Shown: in pieces, positions 37,838-48,252 of the stretch
How the letters are laid out: the number at the start of each line of letters is the position of its first letter
Position numbering within the stretch: position 1 is the first letter of the stretch
NCBI RefSeq assembly: GCF_001884185.1
Contig: NZ_MAOE01000037.1
Location: forward strand, 248,001 to 312,000
DNA from: Bacillus albus
Lineage (GTDB): Bacteria > Bacillota > Bacilli > Bacillales > Bacillaceae_G
Length of the DNA: 64,000 nt
Direction: 5' to 3'
The notes under the pieces: generated by a model
Seen by the model: only the letters and a program-made list of their open reading frames with translations
Databases searched by the model: none
Told to the model about the DNA's origin: nothing
Program-made: the position numbers and the translations under genes

Positions 37838-38419
37838 TCACTCCACTTCCTTCTCATTTTTATCACGAAAAACGATTGCACTGCGATTATACTCTACATC
37901 TTTTACTTGTAATCGAGCATTTATTACTCTAGCTACTGCAAATAAATAATCAGATAATCTATTTACATACTTTAGAACAACTTCATTGATTTCCCCTTCT
38001 TTTTGTAAAGTCACTATACACCGCTCCGCTCGCCTTACAACAGTACGTGCCATATGAATAGCAGCAGCAGGATCGCTTCCACCTGGTAAAATAAAGCGCT
38101 CTAGCGGCGGTGCTTCTTCTATATACGAATCAATCCTTCCTTCTAAACTTTCGACCATTTCAATCGTCACTTTATAAGGGATTTTCCCTGCTACTATCGC
38201 CAAGTCTCCTCCGCAATCAAATAGTTCATGTTGAATATTTTCAAGTTCATGGTAAATATCTCCGAAAGACTTGCCTTGTAGCTTCGTCATCGCATATCCA
38301 ATATGAGAATTTGCCTCATCTATCGTGCCATATGCTTCAACCCGGATATCATCTTTATCCACTCTGCCGCCTATTACACTTGTTTTCCCTTTATCTCCTG
38401 TTTTTGTGTATAATTTCAT
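37838..38419 (-). CDS. yvqK: Cob(I)alamin adenosyltransferase, PduO type
   Basis: 193 aa. Makes adenosylcobalamin from cob(I)alamin and ATP. Seen: ATP-binding KLYTKTGDKGKTSVIGG (2-18) near the N-terminus, TIDEANSHIGYA, and R residues in ARTVVRRAERCIVTL with NRLSDYLFAVARVIN. SD GAGGGGTG precedes ATG. It precedes the M23 peptidase gene by about 80 bp and may be read with it. Confidence 0.92.
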   Translation of the reverse strand: MKLYTKTGDKGKTSVIGGRVDKDDIRVEAYGTIDEANSHIGYAMTKLQGKSFGDIYHELENIQHELFDCGGDLAIVAGKIPYKVTIEMVESLEGRIDSYIEEAPPLERFILPGGSDPAAAIHMARTVVRRAERCIVTLQKEGEINEVVLKYVNRLSDYLFAVARVINARLQVKDVEYNRSAIVFRDKNEKEVE

Positions 38420-38467
38420 CGCTTTACGACACCCCTCTTATTATTCTTCATTCGACTAAGATAGAAA

Positions 38468-38525
38468 AAAGTTCTACTATTATTTATTTAATTGATTTAC
38501 AAAAAAATAAAAACAGTAGAACTTT
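38468..38525 (-). terminator. Long-loop hairpin after resE
   Basis: 11-bp stem AAAGTTCTACT/AGTAGAACTTT enclosing a 36-nt AT-rich loop, then TTTTTTC on the minus strand. Position fits the end of resDE, but the loop is unusually large. Confidence 0.5.
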
Positions 38526-38553
38526 ATTCATTATCAACTTTAAAAACACATAT

Positions 38554-40329
38554 CTAAATTATACGATTCGGTAAATATACAGAGAATGTAGTTCCCTCTC
38601 CAACAACACTTGAAACAGCAATTTTCCCCTCATGACCTTGCACAATATTTTTCGCAATCGCAAGCCCGAGTCCTGTTCCACCTTTTTTCCCACGTGTTCT
38701 TGCTTTATCAGCTTTATAGAAACGATCAAATAAAAACGGAATATCTTCCTCGGGAATACCAGCACCCGAATCTTGCACTTCAAAAATAAGTCCATTATTT
38801 TTCGTATCAATTACAAGCCTTACATGACCGCCTGCATTCGTATGACGAATTGCGTTATCAATTAAATTCGTCAATACTTGTTCCATACGATCTGCATCAA
38901 ACGGGTATTGCTCAATTGGATTTTGGAAATCAACCGTTAATTCTACTTCTTTATCCTTTGCAATCCCTTGGAATTTTCGGCTTATTTTTTCAACGAAAGG
39001 ATGAATATCTACTTCACCGATATGTAACTCTACATTACCACTTTCCATACGCGCTAAATCTAACAATTCATTTACAAGTTTACCTAAACGGACGGATTCA
39101 TCATAAATGATTTGAACAAACTCATTAATTTCTTCTTTCGTTTGCACAATATCATCTAAAATTGCTTCACTGTATCCTTGAAGCATTACCATCGGTGTAC
39201 GAAGTTCATGTGATACGTTCGCAATAAAGTCTTGACGCATCTTCTCGAGACGACGTTCTTCCGTCATATCACGCAATACTGCTACAGCACCACGAATTTT
39301 CGTTTGGTTGTAAAGCGGCGTCATAAGAACTACGTAGTTACCTTTTTGTAAATTAATTTCAACTACTTGTTGTTGTTCGCTTTCTACAACGAGATGGAAT
39401 AGTTCAACAAGTTCAGAAGGTAGCTTTTTACTTAATTCTACTTCTTTTTCTTCTTGCCAAACTTGTAAGAAATGTTCAGCCGGCGGATTGATTACAACAA
39501 CTTCGCCTTCTTGATTTAACGTAATAACCCCATCTGCCATACTACTTAATATACTAGCTAACTGTTCTTTCTCTTGTTGCAGGGCATTCATATTAAACTT
39601 CAACTGTTTCCCCATTTGATTTAAGGCCGTTGCAAGCTCACCAATCTCGTCCTGAGATACCATAGGAGCTTTCGCATCAAACTTCCCACGCGACACCTCA
39701 AAAGCAACCTCACGCATTTTACGAAGTGGTGCTGTAATTCGAGTAGATAAGAAGAATGCAAAGAAAGTTGTTAATATAATCGCAATCCCTGCTGATAAGA
39801 ATATAAAATCAGTCGTTCTTTCCATACCTTGTATCGGTACTTGTAAAGATTCGTATACGAACACTGCACTTTGATTTTTTGACTGTACTGGTTTTCCAAC
39901 AATCATAATATCATTTTCAGTGTTTTTATTCTTTCTACTATTAGAGGCTTTTCTAATGTTATTCTTAATTTCTTTTTTGTCTGTAAAAACAGCCGCTAAT
40001 TCTTTATCTTCTTTCAAATCATCCATTGTAAGAGTAACTAAACCTTCTTGTTTCGGCGAAGAAGATATTTCTTTACCATCTTCTACAATAATGATCCTTG
40101 AAAGTGGATCAGAGAATTTGTACGCGATATTCTCAATCGTTTTTACATCGGCACCTTCTTCAATTAACTCTGAAACACTTGTTGCAACTTTTTGAAGCCT
40201 AGTTTCACTCATATCAACATAATACGTTCTAAAAAACTGTGAAAGTAAAATTGCAACAAATCCAAGCACAAACGAAACGAGAAGTAATATGGTCATCCAT
40301 AACTTCCCTACTACACTTCTCCAAAGCAT
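38554..40329 (-). CDS. resE: Sensor histidine kinase ResE
   Basis: 591 aa. Two transmembrane helices (about 10-30 and 175-198) flank an extracytoplasmic domain; then HAMP (about 198-250), PAS (about 255-350), HisKA with FIANVSHELRTPMVMLQGYS (phospho-His) and an ATPase domain with N box NLIDNAIRHT and G boxes. Senses oxygen limitation/NO and drives ResD. Starts within TGATG, sharing one base with the resD stop. The N-terminal helix starts at MLWRSVVGKLW. Confidence 0.95.
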   Translation of the reverse strand: MLWRSVVGKLWMTILLLVSFVLGFVAILLSQFFRTYYVDMSETRLQKVATSVSELIEEGADVKTIENIAYKFSDPLSRIIIVEDGKEISSSPKQEGLVTLTMDDLKEDKELAAVFTDKKEIKNNIRKASNSRKNKNTENDIMIVGKPVQSKNQSAVFVYESLQVPIQGMERTTDFIFLSAGIAIILTTFFAFFLSTRITAPLRKMREVAFEVSRGKFDAKAPMVSQDEIGELATALNQMGKQLKFNMNALQQEKEQLASILSSMADGVITLNQEGEVVVINPPAEHFLQVWQEEKEVELSKKLPSELVELFHLVVESEQQQVVEINLQKGNYVVLMTPLYNQTKIRGAVAVLRDMTEERRLEKMRQDFIANVSHELRTPMVMLQGYSEAILDDIVQTKEEINEFVQIIYDESVRLGKLVNELLDLARMESGNVELHIGEVDIHPFVEKISRKFQGIAKDKEVELTVDFQNPIEQYPFDADRMEQVLTNLIDNAIRHTNAGGHVRLVIDTKNNGLIFEVQDSGAGIPEEDIPFLFDRFYKADKARTRGKKGGTGLGLAIAKNIVQGHEGKIAVSSVVGEGTTFSVYLPNRII

Positions 40330-41045
40330 CAGTCGTTCACAACCTCAAACTTGTAACCTACGCCCCAAACGGTAACAATCATCTTCGCAGCATCTGGTGA
40401 TTTTTTGCTTAACTTCTCACGTAAACGCTTTACATGCGTATCAACTGTTCGTAAATCTCCGAAGAATTCATATTGCCATACTTCTTTTAACAATTGCTCA
40501 CGATCAAACACTTTATCAGGCGCTTTCGCTAAGAATAATAGTAATTCGTACTCTTTCGGTGTTAAGTTCACCTCATTACCATCTGCTGTAACACGGTGTG
40601 CATCATTATCAATTGTTAAATGAGGGAACACAGTAACATCTTTTGTCGTTGTATCTTGTGTAAAGAATGTTGTTGGTACAGAACGGCGTAAGACCGCTTT
40701 CACACGAAGCACTACTTCACGTGGGCTAAATGGTTTCACAATATAATCATCTGTGCCTACCTCAAACCCTTGTACGCGGTTTACTTCTTCACCCTTTGCT
40801 GTCAACATAATAATTGGCGTCGCCTTCTTCTCACGAACCCCTTTACACACTTCAATACCATCTTTACCAGGCATCATAAGATCTAATAAGATTAAATCAT
40901 AATCATTTTGCAGTGCCATTTCTAAAGCTGTATCACCATTGTCTGCTTCTTCAATTGTGTATTGTTCTCTCTCTAAATACATTTTCAACAAACGACGAAT
41001 ACGATCCTCATCGTCTACAATTAAAATTCTTGATTCATTTTCCAT
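40329..41045 (-). CDS. resD: Response regulator ResD
   Basis: 238-aa OmpR-family regulator. Seen: acidic pair DDEDR (11-15), phospho-acceptor D55 in LILLDLMMPGKDG, K105 in YIVKPFS, and a winged-helix C-terminus with LTPKEYELLLFLAKAPDKVF and RTVDTHVKRLREKL. Controls respiration, nitrate and heme/cytochrome genes; in the B. cereus group it also affects toxin expression. ATG (MENESRIL) with a weak GGG-TAGAA SD; 12 earlier in-frame codons lack one. Transcribed separately from resABC, since a terminator lies between. Confidence 0.95.
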   Translation of the reverse strand: MENESRILIVDDEDRIRRLLKMYLEREQYTIEEADNGDTALEMALQNDYDLILLDLMMPGKDGIEVCKGVREKKATPIIMLTAKGEEVNRVQGFEVGTDDYIVKPFSPREVVLRVKAVLRRSVPTTFFTQDTTTKDVTVFPHLTIDNDAHRVTADGNEVNLTPKEYELLLFLAKAPDKVFDREQLLKEVWQYEFFGDLRTVDTHVKRLREKLSKKSPDAAKMIVTVWGVGYKFEVVND

Positions 41046-41347
41046 TTCTACCCGTTGCGTACTTTTACCACAACGGTTCACACCTACCCTTCTATACTAT
41101 TATGTTGCGCTATTCTCGTTTATTTAAGCAATCTTCTAAATGTTTCACTTTCCATATTATGCTTCACAAGAATAATAAAGTTTGTTCAATTTTTTTCCAA
41201 AACTATGTATTTTTTTTGAACAGTATATAATGTCCTCGACATCATTTTACAAAATCAACCGCTACTTTGTCATGTTTTTCTCAAAAAAGAAGAAAAGTTG
41301 ACAAAAATAAAATAGGAAAGTGACATACACTCTCCTATTTTATTTCT
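41046..41347. other. Spacer between resC and resD
   Basis: 302 bp without a gene. It holds the resC terminator and the resDE promoter region; I could not define a convincing -35/-10 pair or a ResD site by eye. Confidence 0.5.
41305..41345 (-). terminator. Terminator after resC
   Basis: Stem AAATAAAATAGGA/TCCTATTTTATTT with further inner pairing (AGTG/CACT with a mismatch), then TTTTGTC on the minus strand. Confidence 0.82.
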
Positions 41348-42505
41348 CTATGCGTATGAATGTAAACCCGCGATAATTAAGTTTACTACAATAAAGTTAA
41401 ACATAATGATTGCAAAACCAATTACCGCTAACCATGCCGACTTCTCTCCATGCCACCCTTTTGATAAGCGTAAATGCAATACCGCCGCATAAAAGAGCCA
41501 AGTAATAAGCGCCCAAACTTCTTTTGGATCCCAGCCCCAAAAACGTGTCCACGCTATTTGAGCCCAAATCATCGCAAAAATCAATGCACCTAATGTGAAA
41601 ACAGGGAATCCAATTGCAATAGAACGATATCCAATTTCATCTAACAAATCACTATTTGTATTTTTTACTAACGGCTGAAGCGCCGCTGATACTCGTTTCC
41701 GTAAAACAAGTCTTAATACGATATAAAGTAAAGTTCCAACTAAAACTGACCAAATTACAGTGTTTAATTTTTTCGCATTTACAATCGCTGGGACTTCAGC
41801 TTTTGGTTCTAATTTATTTTCTGTCAGTAACTTCCCTTCATGCGGTCCAACTAAAGCCGGAAGATTGTACTTCATCTCCACTTGTTGTTCATTTTTATCA
41901 ATCCATTGAAACTTCGCTTCATATTTCATACTAGAAAATACTGTTGTTACTCCAATAAATCCAACTGTACAAACAAGTGTGAACACTACCGTTTCTAACC
42001 AAAATGTACGTTTACTTCTCGTTGATTGATCTACATTCTTCAATAAATACATAACGCCCGTAATAAAACTAATTGCTAAAATTGCTTGTCCTGCTGCCGC
42101 AGTCGTCACATGAATATGTAACCAATTACTTTTTAAAGAAGGAATAAGCGGAGATATTTCCCTCGGAAACATACTCGCATATGCAATTAATAAAAGCGCA
42201 ACTGGTAATGCAAAGAGTCCAATTATACTTACGCGGTACATAAAATACATGACAATAAATGCCCCAACAAGCATCATGCCGAAAAACGTACCGAATTCAA
42301 AAAAGTTACTAACTGGTGCATGTCCTGATGCAATCCATCTTGTAACAAAATATACTGTTTGTGCAATAAATCCTAAAATTGTAATCGTTATTCCTACATT
42401 TGCCCATTTGTGACCTTTTTCTTTAATCGCTCCCCCGAAAAATAGAGTGGCAATTAAATATAAAATAAATGCGGTAAAGAGAAAGTTACTACTTATTTGC
42501 ACCAT
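41348..42505 (-). CDS. resC: Cytochrome c biogenesis protein ResC (CcsB)
   Basis: 385-aa polytopic protein, about eight transmembrane helices. Heme-handling WWD-type motif near residue 320: [20 protein letters not shown], with conserved His residues in [12 protein letters not shown] and [13 protein letters not shown]. With ResB it delivers heme to apocytochrome c (system II). It follows resB by 14 bp; SD GGGGAAACG. The operon resABC ends here. Confidence 0.95.
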   Translation of the reverse strand: MVQISSNFLFTAFILYLIATLFFGGAIKEKGHKWANVGITITILGFIAQTVYFVTRWIASGHAPVSNFFEFGTFFGMMLVGAFIVMYFMYRVSIIGLFALPVALLLIAYASMFPREISPLIPSLKSNWLHIHVTTAAAGQAILAISFITGVMYLLKNVDQSTRSKRTFWLETVVFTLVCTVGFIGVTTVFSSMKYEAKFQWIDKNEQQVEMKYNLPALVGPHEGKLLTENKLEPKAEVPAIVNAKKLNTVIWSVLVGTLLYIVLRLVLRKRVSAALQPLVKNTNSDLLDEIGYRSIAIGFPVFTLGALIFAMIWAQIAWTRFWGWDPKEVWALITWLFYAAVLHLRLSKGWHGEKSAWLAVIGFAIIMFNFIVVNLIIAGLHSYA

Positions 42506-42519
42506 ATCGTTTCCCCACC

Positions 42520-44142
42520 TTAACTAATTTTTTTATCCACTACTTTATCATTTGGCTGCGGAATTGCTGTACCTTCTAGTACTCTTTCAATATCTTTCTT
42601 TAAACCGAACCAATTTTTATTCGTATGTCCTGCAATCCACCATTCATCATTAACGCGTTGTATCCAAATACGGCGATGATTCCAATACATCCCTTGAATA
42701 ACACCAACCATAAATATAAATCCTCCAATACCGAGAATCCAAAGCGTTAAATCTTTCCTTACAGTAAGTGCTGTTGCATTTTGCATTTCCACACCTGCGA
42801 AAGACATTTTATACTTATTATTTCCATCAGGTTCTATATTTTGCTGAATACCAACAAAACTCACTTCACCATCTGGTGTTTCAGGTGTAAACATTTTAAA
42901 CACAAATGCAGGGTTGTTTGGTAATTTCGTTTTTGTATTTGGTCTTCCATTCTCGTCAAAATAAAAATCTGGAAAATAGCTTAATAGCTCTAAAGAATAA
43001 CCATTTCCTAAATCGAATTTTTCTGTAGGATTCGTTAAATCTACTTTAATTGGTCCCCACTTTTGATTATTTTCTTTGTTTTGCAAGTTAAAAGACATGC
43101 TTTTAAATTCACTTTCTTTGTAATCCACTTGATAAACAGCAAATTGATCAAATTTCATTGGCTCATTTACTCGAATTTCCGCTTCTTTTACTTTTTCTAA
43201 CTTCGGTTTTTGTCCAGCTATATTTTCGCCGACCGCTTTATACAATACAGCATTCGTTTGGAAGTTTTTCGCAATCATTTTATCACCTACACGATCAATT
43301 GCTTCATCAAAAACTTCCTTGTCCTTACTTTTATCATAAACTTCCTTTATAAACTTCTCGTTTTTTAAATAGTATTGCCCATCCGTTCCTGGTATTTCTT
43401 TCGTTTCACCATCACGTAACCAAAGTGCTTCGTCTACGTACATACTCGGTAAAAAACGGAGCATTGCACCGAATAAAAAGATAATGAGACCGATATGATT
43501 CACATATGGACCCCAGCGTGAAAACCGTCCTTTTTCAGCTAAAATGTTCCCATCTTCCACTTTCACATTATAGTTCGTTTTCTTTAAATTCATTTGCACT
43601 TTTTCCAAATCACCATCTTGCGGTGTACCGGTGCCGTATAATCTTTGTCTCTTTAAAAAGCTAGGGTGTCTTTTCACCCCTTGCTTCTTTAAAGCTTTAT
43701 AAAGCGGAATGACACGATCTAAACTACATATCACAAGTGAAATACCAATTGAAGCAATTAACATCATATACCACCATGAACCGTATAAATTATTAAAACC
43801 TAATTGATAGTATAATTGCCCTAAAAATCCGTACTCCTGCTTATAATATTCAGCTGGCGCGATCCCTGGAGTTATGTACATTTCTTGCGGAAAAATAGTT
43901 CCTATCGCTGATGCAGCTAAAGTGATTACAATGAGCCATACGCCTACTTTTACAGAAGAGAAAAAACTCCAAATTTTATCGACTATCGTTTTTGTTTGCG
44001 TGAGAGATCGCCGAGCACTCCCCTCATAGCGCATATCCAATAGTTTTACATTTTCATTACTTTCAAATGGTTTCCCGCAAGCTTCACAAAAAACAGTTCC
44101 TATTGGATTCACATGTCCACATTCACATTTAATTTCTTTCAA
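42520..44142 (-). CDS. resB: Cytochrome c biogenesis protein ResB
   Basis: 540 aa. N-terminal zinc-ribbon-like [20 protein letters not shown] (5-24), three transmembrane helices in the first 220 residues, a large extracytoplasmic domain (about 240-470) and a last helix (about 477-495). Partner of ResC in system II cytochrome c maturation. The start is uncertain: TTG ([10 protein letters not shown]) after GGTGAG is preferred, but GTG 3 and 9 nt earlier are possible. The Cys-rich N-terminus faces the cytoplasm. Confidence 0.93.
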   Translation of the reverse strand: MKEIKCECGHVNPIGTVFCEACGKPFESNENVKLLDMRYEGSARRSLTQTKTIVDKIWSFFSSVKVGVWLIVITLAASAIGTIFPQEMYITPGIAPAEYYKQEYGFLGQLYYQLGFNNLYGSWWYMMLIASIGISLVICSLDRVIPLYKALKKQGVKRHPSFLKRQRLYGTGTPQDGDLEKVQMNLKKTNYNVKVEDGNILAEKGRFSRWGPYVNHIGLIIFLFGAMLRFLPSMYVDEALWLRDGETKEIPGTDGQYYLKNEKFIKEVYDKSKDKEVFDEAIDRVGDKMIAKNFQTNAVLYKAVGENIAGQKPKLEKVKEAEIRVNEPMKFDQFAVYQVDYKESEFKSMSFNLQNKENNQKWGPIKVDLTNPTEKFDLGNGYSLELLSYFPDFYFDENGRPNTKTKLPNNPAFVFKMFTPETPDGEVSFVGIQQNIEPDGNNKYKMSFAGVEMQNATALTVRKDLTLWILGIGGFIFMVGVIQGMYWNHRRIWIQRVNDEWWIAGHTNKNWFGLKKDIERVLEGTAIPQPNDKVVDKKIS

Positions 44143-44266
44143 CACTCTCACCGCCCCTGTATCTATATGTACTATTGTATATTCTAACCTTAAGTTACCG
44201 CAATACTCAGAATTTTTAAACCGAAGGTACTATAGGTAAGCACCTCCTATGTAAAGGCTTTCTTTA

Positions 44267-44788
44267 TTACGGAGTAATTTTCTTTAAATATCCTTCTAAC
44301 TGTTCTTTCGTTTGTTCACCTATAATTTGTTCCACTACTATTCCATTTTTATCAATCAGGAAGCTTGTCGGTAATGGTCCTACCCCATATGTGCTTATGA
44401 TTTTTGTTCCTTTATCAATGGCAACCGGGAATTTCAAATCATATTGTTTCACAAAGTTCTTAACAGCAATATCTGTTTCATCTGCATCTAACGCAATAAT
44501 TTCAACGCCTTTTTCTTTATACTTTGGATATAATTCGTTCATATAAGGCATTTCTTTCTCACAAGGTTTACACCAAGTTCCCCAAAAGTTTAAAAATACA
44601 CCTTTTCCCTTTAAATCTTTTAGTTCAATTTTCTTTCCTTCTAAATCTGTCACAACAAAGTTAGGTGCTTCTTTTCCGATTTGCATTTTCTCTTTATCAG
44701 CAAAGAATCCTTGATAAAGTGTAAATCCTACAGCACCGCATAAAATGAGTAGAATAATAACACGAAATAATAAGCGATTTTTTTTCAT
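44267..44788 (-). CDS. resA: Thiol-disulfide oxidoreductase ResA
   Basis: 173 aa. One N-terminal transmembrane anchor (about 8-27), then an extracytoplasmic thioredoxin-like fold with active site [11 protein letters not shown] (C73, C76), and a cis-Pro segment [10 protein letters not shown]. It reduces the heme-binding cysteines of apocytochrome c for the ResBC step. SD GAGGGGAG precedes ATG. First of resA-resB-resC, as in B. subtilis; CKPC replaces the CEPC of that species. Confidence 0.95.
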   Translation of the reverse strand: MKKNRLLFRVIILLILCGAVGFTLYQGFFADKEKMQIGKEAPNFVVTDLEGKKIELKDLKGKGVFLNFWGTWCKPCEKEMPYMNELYPKYKEKGVEIIALDADETDIAVKNFVKQYDLKFPVAIDKGTKIISTYGVGPLPTSFLIDKNGIVVEQIIGEQTKEQLEGYLKKITP

Positions 44789-44882
44789 ATTGTCTCCCCT
44801 CTCTTCGACGAGTGATGAATATATGTATTTTTTAATAAATCACCAGCGGAGCATTCCACTGGTGAAAGTTTCACAATATCGA

Positions 44883-45611
44883 TTAGCGAGGCTTTGTAGA
44901 AGCCAATGCACGTAATTGTTTCACCTCATGTGGTGTCAATTCTCTTGCATCACCAGGTCGCAGACTTCCTACTTCTAAGAAAGCATAGCGTTCACGCTTT
45001 AGTTTCACTACTTTACAATCTAACGCTTCAAACATACGACGTACTTGACGGTTACGTCCTTCATGAATTGTTAACTGTACAATCGCCATTTCTTTACGCT
45101 TGTCCCAAGAAATGATTTTCACACGCGCTGGTGCTGTTTTTCCGTCTTCTAACATAACACCGCGTTCTAACATGCGAATTTTCTCACCTGTTAGTGGACC
45201 TTTTATTTTTGCAACATATGTTTTTTCAACTTTATATCTAGGGTGCATTAATACGTTTGCGAAGTCCCCATCATTTGTCATTAATAATACGCCAGACGTA
45301 TCATAATCTAAGCGTCCGATTGGGAATAAACGTTGTGTAATTTCAGGGAAAAAGTCTGTTACAACATTTCTTCCTTTATCATCTGATACACTTGAAATTA
45401 CGCCAGTTGGTTTATATAGTAAAAAATAAACAGGTTCTTCTTTTTCAAGAGGAATGTTATTTACTTCTACTTTATCTTGAGGAGTTACTTTCGTTCCTAA
45501 CTCCTTCACTATTTTTCCGTTAACTTTCACTTTTCCTTGCTGAATTAATTCCTCAGCCTTTCTTCTCGATGCAATACCTGCTTGCGCAATCACTTTTTGT
45601 AATCGTTCCAT
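44883..45611 (-). CDS. rluB: 23S rRNA pseudouridine synthase RluB
   Basis: 242 aa. N-terminal S4 RNA-binding domain (QKVIAQAGIASRRKAEELIQ, about 4-23) followed by a RsuA-family catalytic domain with GRLDYDTSGVLLMTNDGDFA carrying the catalytic Asp, and GRNRQVRRMFEAL. Modifies 23S rRNA helix 89. It precedes resA by 94 bp, as in B. subtilis, where it is the first gene of the res region. Confidence 0.94.
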   Translation of the reverse strand: MERLQKVIAQAGIASRRKAEELIQQGKVKVNGKIVKELGTKVTPQDKVEVNNIPLEKEEPVYFLLYKPTGVISSVSDDKGRNVVTDFFPEITQRLFPIGRLDYDTSGVLLMTNDGDFANVLMHPRYKVEKTYVAKIKGPLTGEKIRMLERGVMLEDGKTAPARVKIISWDKRKEMAIVQLTIHEGRNRQVRRMFEALDCKVVKLKRERYAFLEVGSLRPGDARELTPHEVKQLRALASTKPR

Positions 45612-45827
45612 TTCTTTTTTTCACCTCGAATTTATCTTACCTTACATTAGAAAGACTTGGCAACCGCATACGCTTGACGGCTTTTCGCTTCATCTCACTT
45701 AAACAACATAGCGATGATAATAAACATATAAAGGTCAAAACATGTTTTTACCTTTTATTATTGTCCATCTTTTTCATATTTCTCACAATAAAAGTTCATC
45801 ATTTTGTCAAAATTACCGCATAAAAAA

Positions 45828-45857
45828 ACCACTATTAAGCAACAACTTAATAGTGGT
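45828..45857 (-). terminator. Terminator after spmB
   Basis: 12-bp stem ACCACTATTAAG/CTTAATAGTGGT with a 6-nt loop, then TTTTTTTA on the minus strand. The 210 bp on to rluB hold no gene I can see. Confidence 0.86.
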
Positions 45858-45900
45858 CGTATACGTATTATAAGCGAAATAGCATAAAAAATGAATAGTA

Positions 45901-46431
45901 TTACTTAAACAATAAAGAAACAAACACAATGGAACAAATAATTCCGATTAAATCGGCAAAAAGTCCTACTTTTAATGCATCTCCCATTTTTCTAATTCCA
46001 ACGGCTCCGAAGTATACTGTTAAAATATAAAAAGTTGTATCTGTACTTCCTTGCATCGTAGAAGCTAGCCTTCCAATAAAAGAGTCTGGCCCATATGTGG
46101 CAATTAAATCGGTCGTAATACTTAAACCAGCAGAGCCTGAAATAGGGCGTATAAGTGCTAGTGGAACAATTTCTGCTGGGACATGAATTAAATCTAACAT
46201 CGGCTTCATTACTGATATCATTGCATCCAATGCACCTGAAGCTCGAAATATAGAAATAGATACGAGCATCCCAACCATAAACGGTAAAATGGAGATTGCA
46301 ATTTGAATTCCTTCTTTTCCTCCCTCAACGAACGATTCGTAGGTTGGCACTTTCTTGATCGTACCATACAAAAGAATAAAACCAATTACACAAGGGATTA
46401 CCCATAATGAAATTGTATTTACAATGCTCAT
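45901..46431 (-). CDS. spmB: Spore maturation protein SpmB
   Basis: 176 aa, about four or five transmembrane helices; nucleoside-recognition (Gate) domain family. Contains LIRPISGSAGLSITTDLIAT near residue 92, typical of SpmB. With SpmA and DacB it drives spore core dehydration and heat resistance. Its start overlaps the spmA stop by four bases (ATGA). Ends the dacB-spmA-spmB operon. Confidence 0.95.
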   Translation of the reverse strand: MSIVNTISLWVIPCVIGFILLYGTIKKVPTYESFVEGGKEGIQIAISILPFMVGMLVSISIFRASGALDAMISVMKPMLDLIHVPAEIVPLALIRPISGSAGLSITTDLIATYGPDSFIGRLASTMQGSTDTTFYILTVYFGAVGIRKMGDALKVGLFADLIGIICSIVFVSLLFK

Positions 46432-47024
46432 TTTTTCCGCCCCTTCCTACTCCTTCTTCGGTAAAAATAGCGGTCAATCCAGATCGCTCCGATCATAGAG
46501 AGTACTTGTGCAATGAATGTTACCCCAACAATTTCAGTAGGATTCGCTGATTCATACGTCATTCGAATCGAAATGACAGTTGTAGGAATTAAAGTAATTG
46601 CTGATGTATTTAATGCAAGAAACGTCACCATCGAACGGCTCGCCGAATCCTTTCCTCCATTTAACTCTTTCAATTGTTCCATCGCTTTAATACCAAGAGG
46701 GGTCGCTGCATTACCTAATCCAAAAAAGTTCGCCATCATATTGGATAAAATAAATCCCATTGATGGATGATCTTTCGGTATTTCTGGAAACAGCCTTTTT
46801 ACGACCGGCATAAAAAGTGACACTAACTTTTTTAACAACCCTGCTTCCTCTGCAATTTTCATTAAACCGAGCCAAAATACTAAAACACTAATGAGTCCTA
46901 TACAAATTGTTACTGCATCTTTTGCCCCGTCAAATACAGCTTTATTTATTTCTTCCATCGTTCCGTTTATCATGGCATAAACAATCCCAATGACCGCCAT
47001 CGCTACCCATACGAGATTAACCAT
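46428..47024 (-). CDS. spmA: Spore maturation protein SpmA
   Basis: 198 aa, about five transmembrane helices, Gate-domain family. Contains NMMANFFGLGNAATPLGIKA, the conserved Asn/Gly core of SpmA proteins. It overlaps dacB by 8 bp and spmB by 4 bp, so translation of the three is coupled. ATG (MVNLVWVAM) chosen; a GTG four codons earlier is possible. Confidence 0.95.
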   Translation of the reverse strand: MVNLVWVAMAVIGIVYAMINGTMEEINKAVFDGAKDAVTICIGLISVLVFWLGLMKIAEEAGLLKKLVSLFMPVVKRLFPEIPKDHPSMGFILSNMMANFFGLGNAATPLGIKAMEQLKELNGGKDSASRSMVTFLALNTSAITLIPTTVISIRMTYESANPTEIVGVTFIAQVLSMIGAIWIDRYFYRRRSRKGRKK

Positions 47025-48141
47025 CGCTCCCAACACCTATCATATGAGAAAAAATTTCTTTCACATTATTCCAATACATTCCCGTTGTAGCTACTAACTT
47101 TCGTTTACTATAAAATAAATTCCGTTCTCCAACTTTCTCATTGCCAACATAAATTTCTGTCTTCCCAACCTTTACCCCATCCTTAAGTTTTGCACTTTTA
47201 TCGAGTTCAACTTTTAATACGACATTCTTTCTTTCCTGCTCAGTTAATGGCACCGCAAAACTATTTTTCGTATAAACATGATTGGCATATTTCTTTTCAG
47301 TTATTTCAGCAAGAGCTCCTTGCCCTACAACATTCGTTTGTTTGAAACGCTCAAAACCTTTATCAAATAAATTCATATGATCATCCCAATCACTAGAAGC
47401 ACTCAACGTTACGACAATTAGATCTAGTCCATCTTTTGATGCTGTTGTAACAAGCGTCCGTCCTGCTTTTTTCGTAAAACCTGTTTTCCCTCCTGTTGCA
47501 AATTCATAATACGACGTCACGAGTTTATGTTTGTTTTTCCACGGATAATCCCATGAATCTGATTTATACGTTTTTGTCCCAAAAATCTTCTTAAAGGTTT
47601 CGTTCCCCATTGCATATTTCGTTAAAAGCGCCATATCATAAGCAGACGAATAATGAGAGCCATCTCCATCCAAGCCATGTGGGTTTGAAAAATGCGTATC
47701 TTTCATCCCAATCTGTTTTGCCTTTTCATTCATTAAATATACAAACCCTTCTATACTCCCTCCTACATTTTCAGCAATTACTTGTGCTGCATCATTACCA
47801 GATCTAAGCATGAGTCCGTATACTAAATCCTCTAACTTCACTTTCTGTCCAGGCTTTAAATAAATCGCTGACCCTTCTACTCTCACTGCTTCATTACTAA
47901 CCGATACCATTTCTTTCATTTTGCCTGATTCAGCAGCTAACAAGGCAGTCATAATTTTTGTTATGCTGGCAATCTTTTGTGGCTCATGTTCTGCTTTTCC
48001 GTATAATACACGACCTGACTGTTGCTCCATTAACACTGCATTTCGAGCACTAACATTACTGTTCATCTTTGCATATGTAGGAATTGGCATAACGCTTGCG
48101 TACATAATAAGAAGCGTAATTATTACACAAATTCGTCTCAT
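47017..48141 (-). CDS. dacB: D-alanyl-D-alanine carboxypeptidase DacB (PBP5*)
   Basis: 374 aa. Signal peptide (about 1-24), then a low-molecular-weight PBP domain with S59-I-T-K62, S114-G-N116 and K219-T-G221, all three active-site motifs, followed by a beta-rich PBP5-type C-terminal domain and a terminal hydrophobic anchor. Sporulation-specific: it trims cortex peptides and lowers cross-linking. Operon position with spmA-spmB separates it from vegetative DacA. GGGGGGAAAT upstream fixes the ATG. Confidence 0.95.
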   Translation of the reverse strand: MRRICVIITLLIMYASVMPIPTYAKMNSNVSARNAVLMEQQSGRVLYGKAEHEPQKIASITKIMTALLAAESGKMKEMVSVSNEAVRVEGSAIYLKPGQKVKLEDLVYGLMLRSGNDAAQVIAENVGGSIEGFVYLMNEKAKQIGMKDTHFSNPHGLDGDGSHYSSAYDMALLTKYAMGNETFKKIFGTKTYKSDSWDYPWKNKHKLVTSYYEFATGGKTGFTKKAGRTLVTTASKDGLDLIVVTLSASSDWDDHMNLFDKGFERFKQTNVVGQGALAEITEKKYANHVYTKNSFAVPLTEQERKNVVLKVELDKSAKLKDGVKVGKTEIYVGNEKVGERNLFYSKRKLVATTGMYWNNVKEIFSHMIGVGSDG

Positions 48142-48230
48142 ATTTCCCCCCACGTCCTTTTGGCACTTTTTGTACAAGTGTATGCTTGGCCTTTTAAAAT
48201 ATGAACGAAATATCCCTCTCCTCCCAATAA

Positions 48231-48252
48231 AAAAGACGCAGAGAGCCTGCGC
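48231..48252 (-). terminator. Terminator after the superoxide dismutase gene
   Basis: Stem ACGCAG/CTGCGC-type (CGCAG/CTGCG core) with a 5-nt loop, then TTTTTTATTG on the minus strand, 1 bp past the stop. Confidence 0.8.

Noticed and set aside
38110-38574. 154-codon plus-strand ORF over the adenosyltransferase gene
   Set aside because: Antisense shadow of a well-identified gene; low-complexity Leu/Ser/Tyr-rich translation and no SD.
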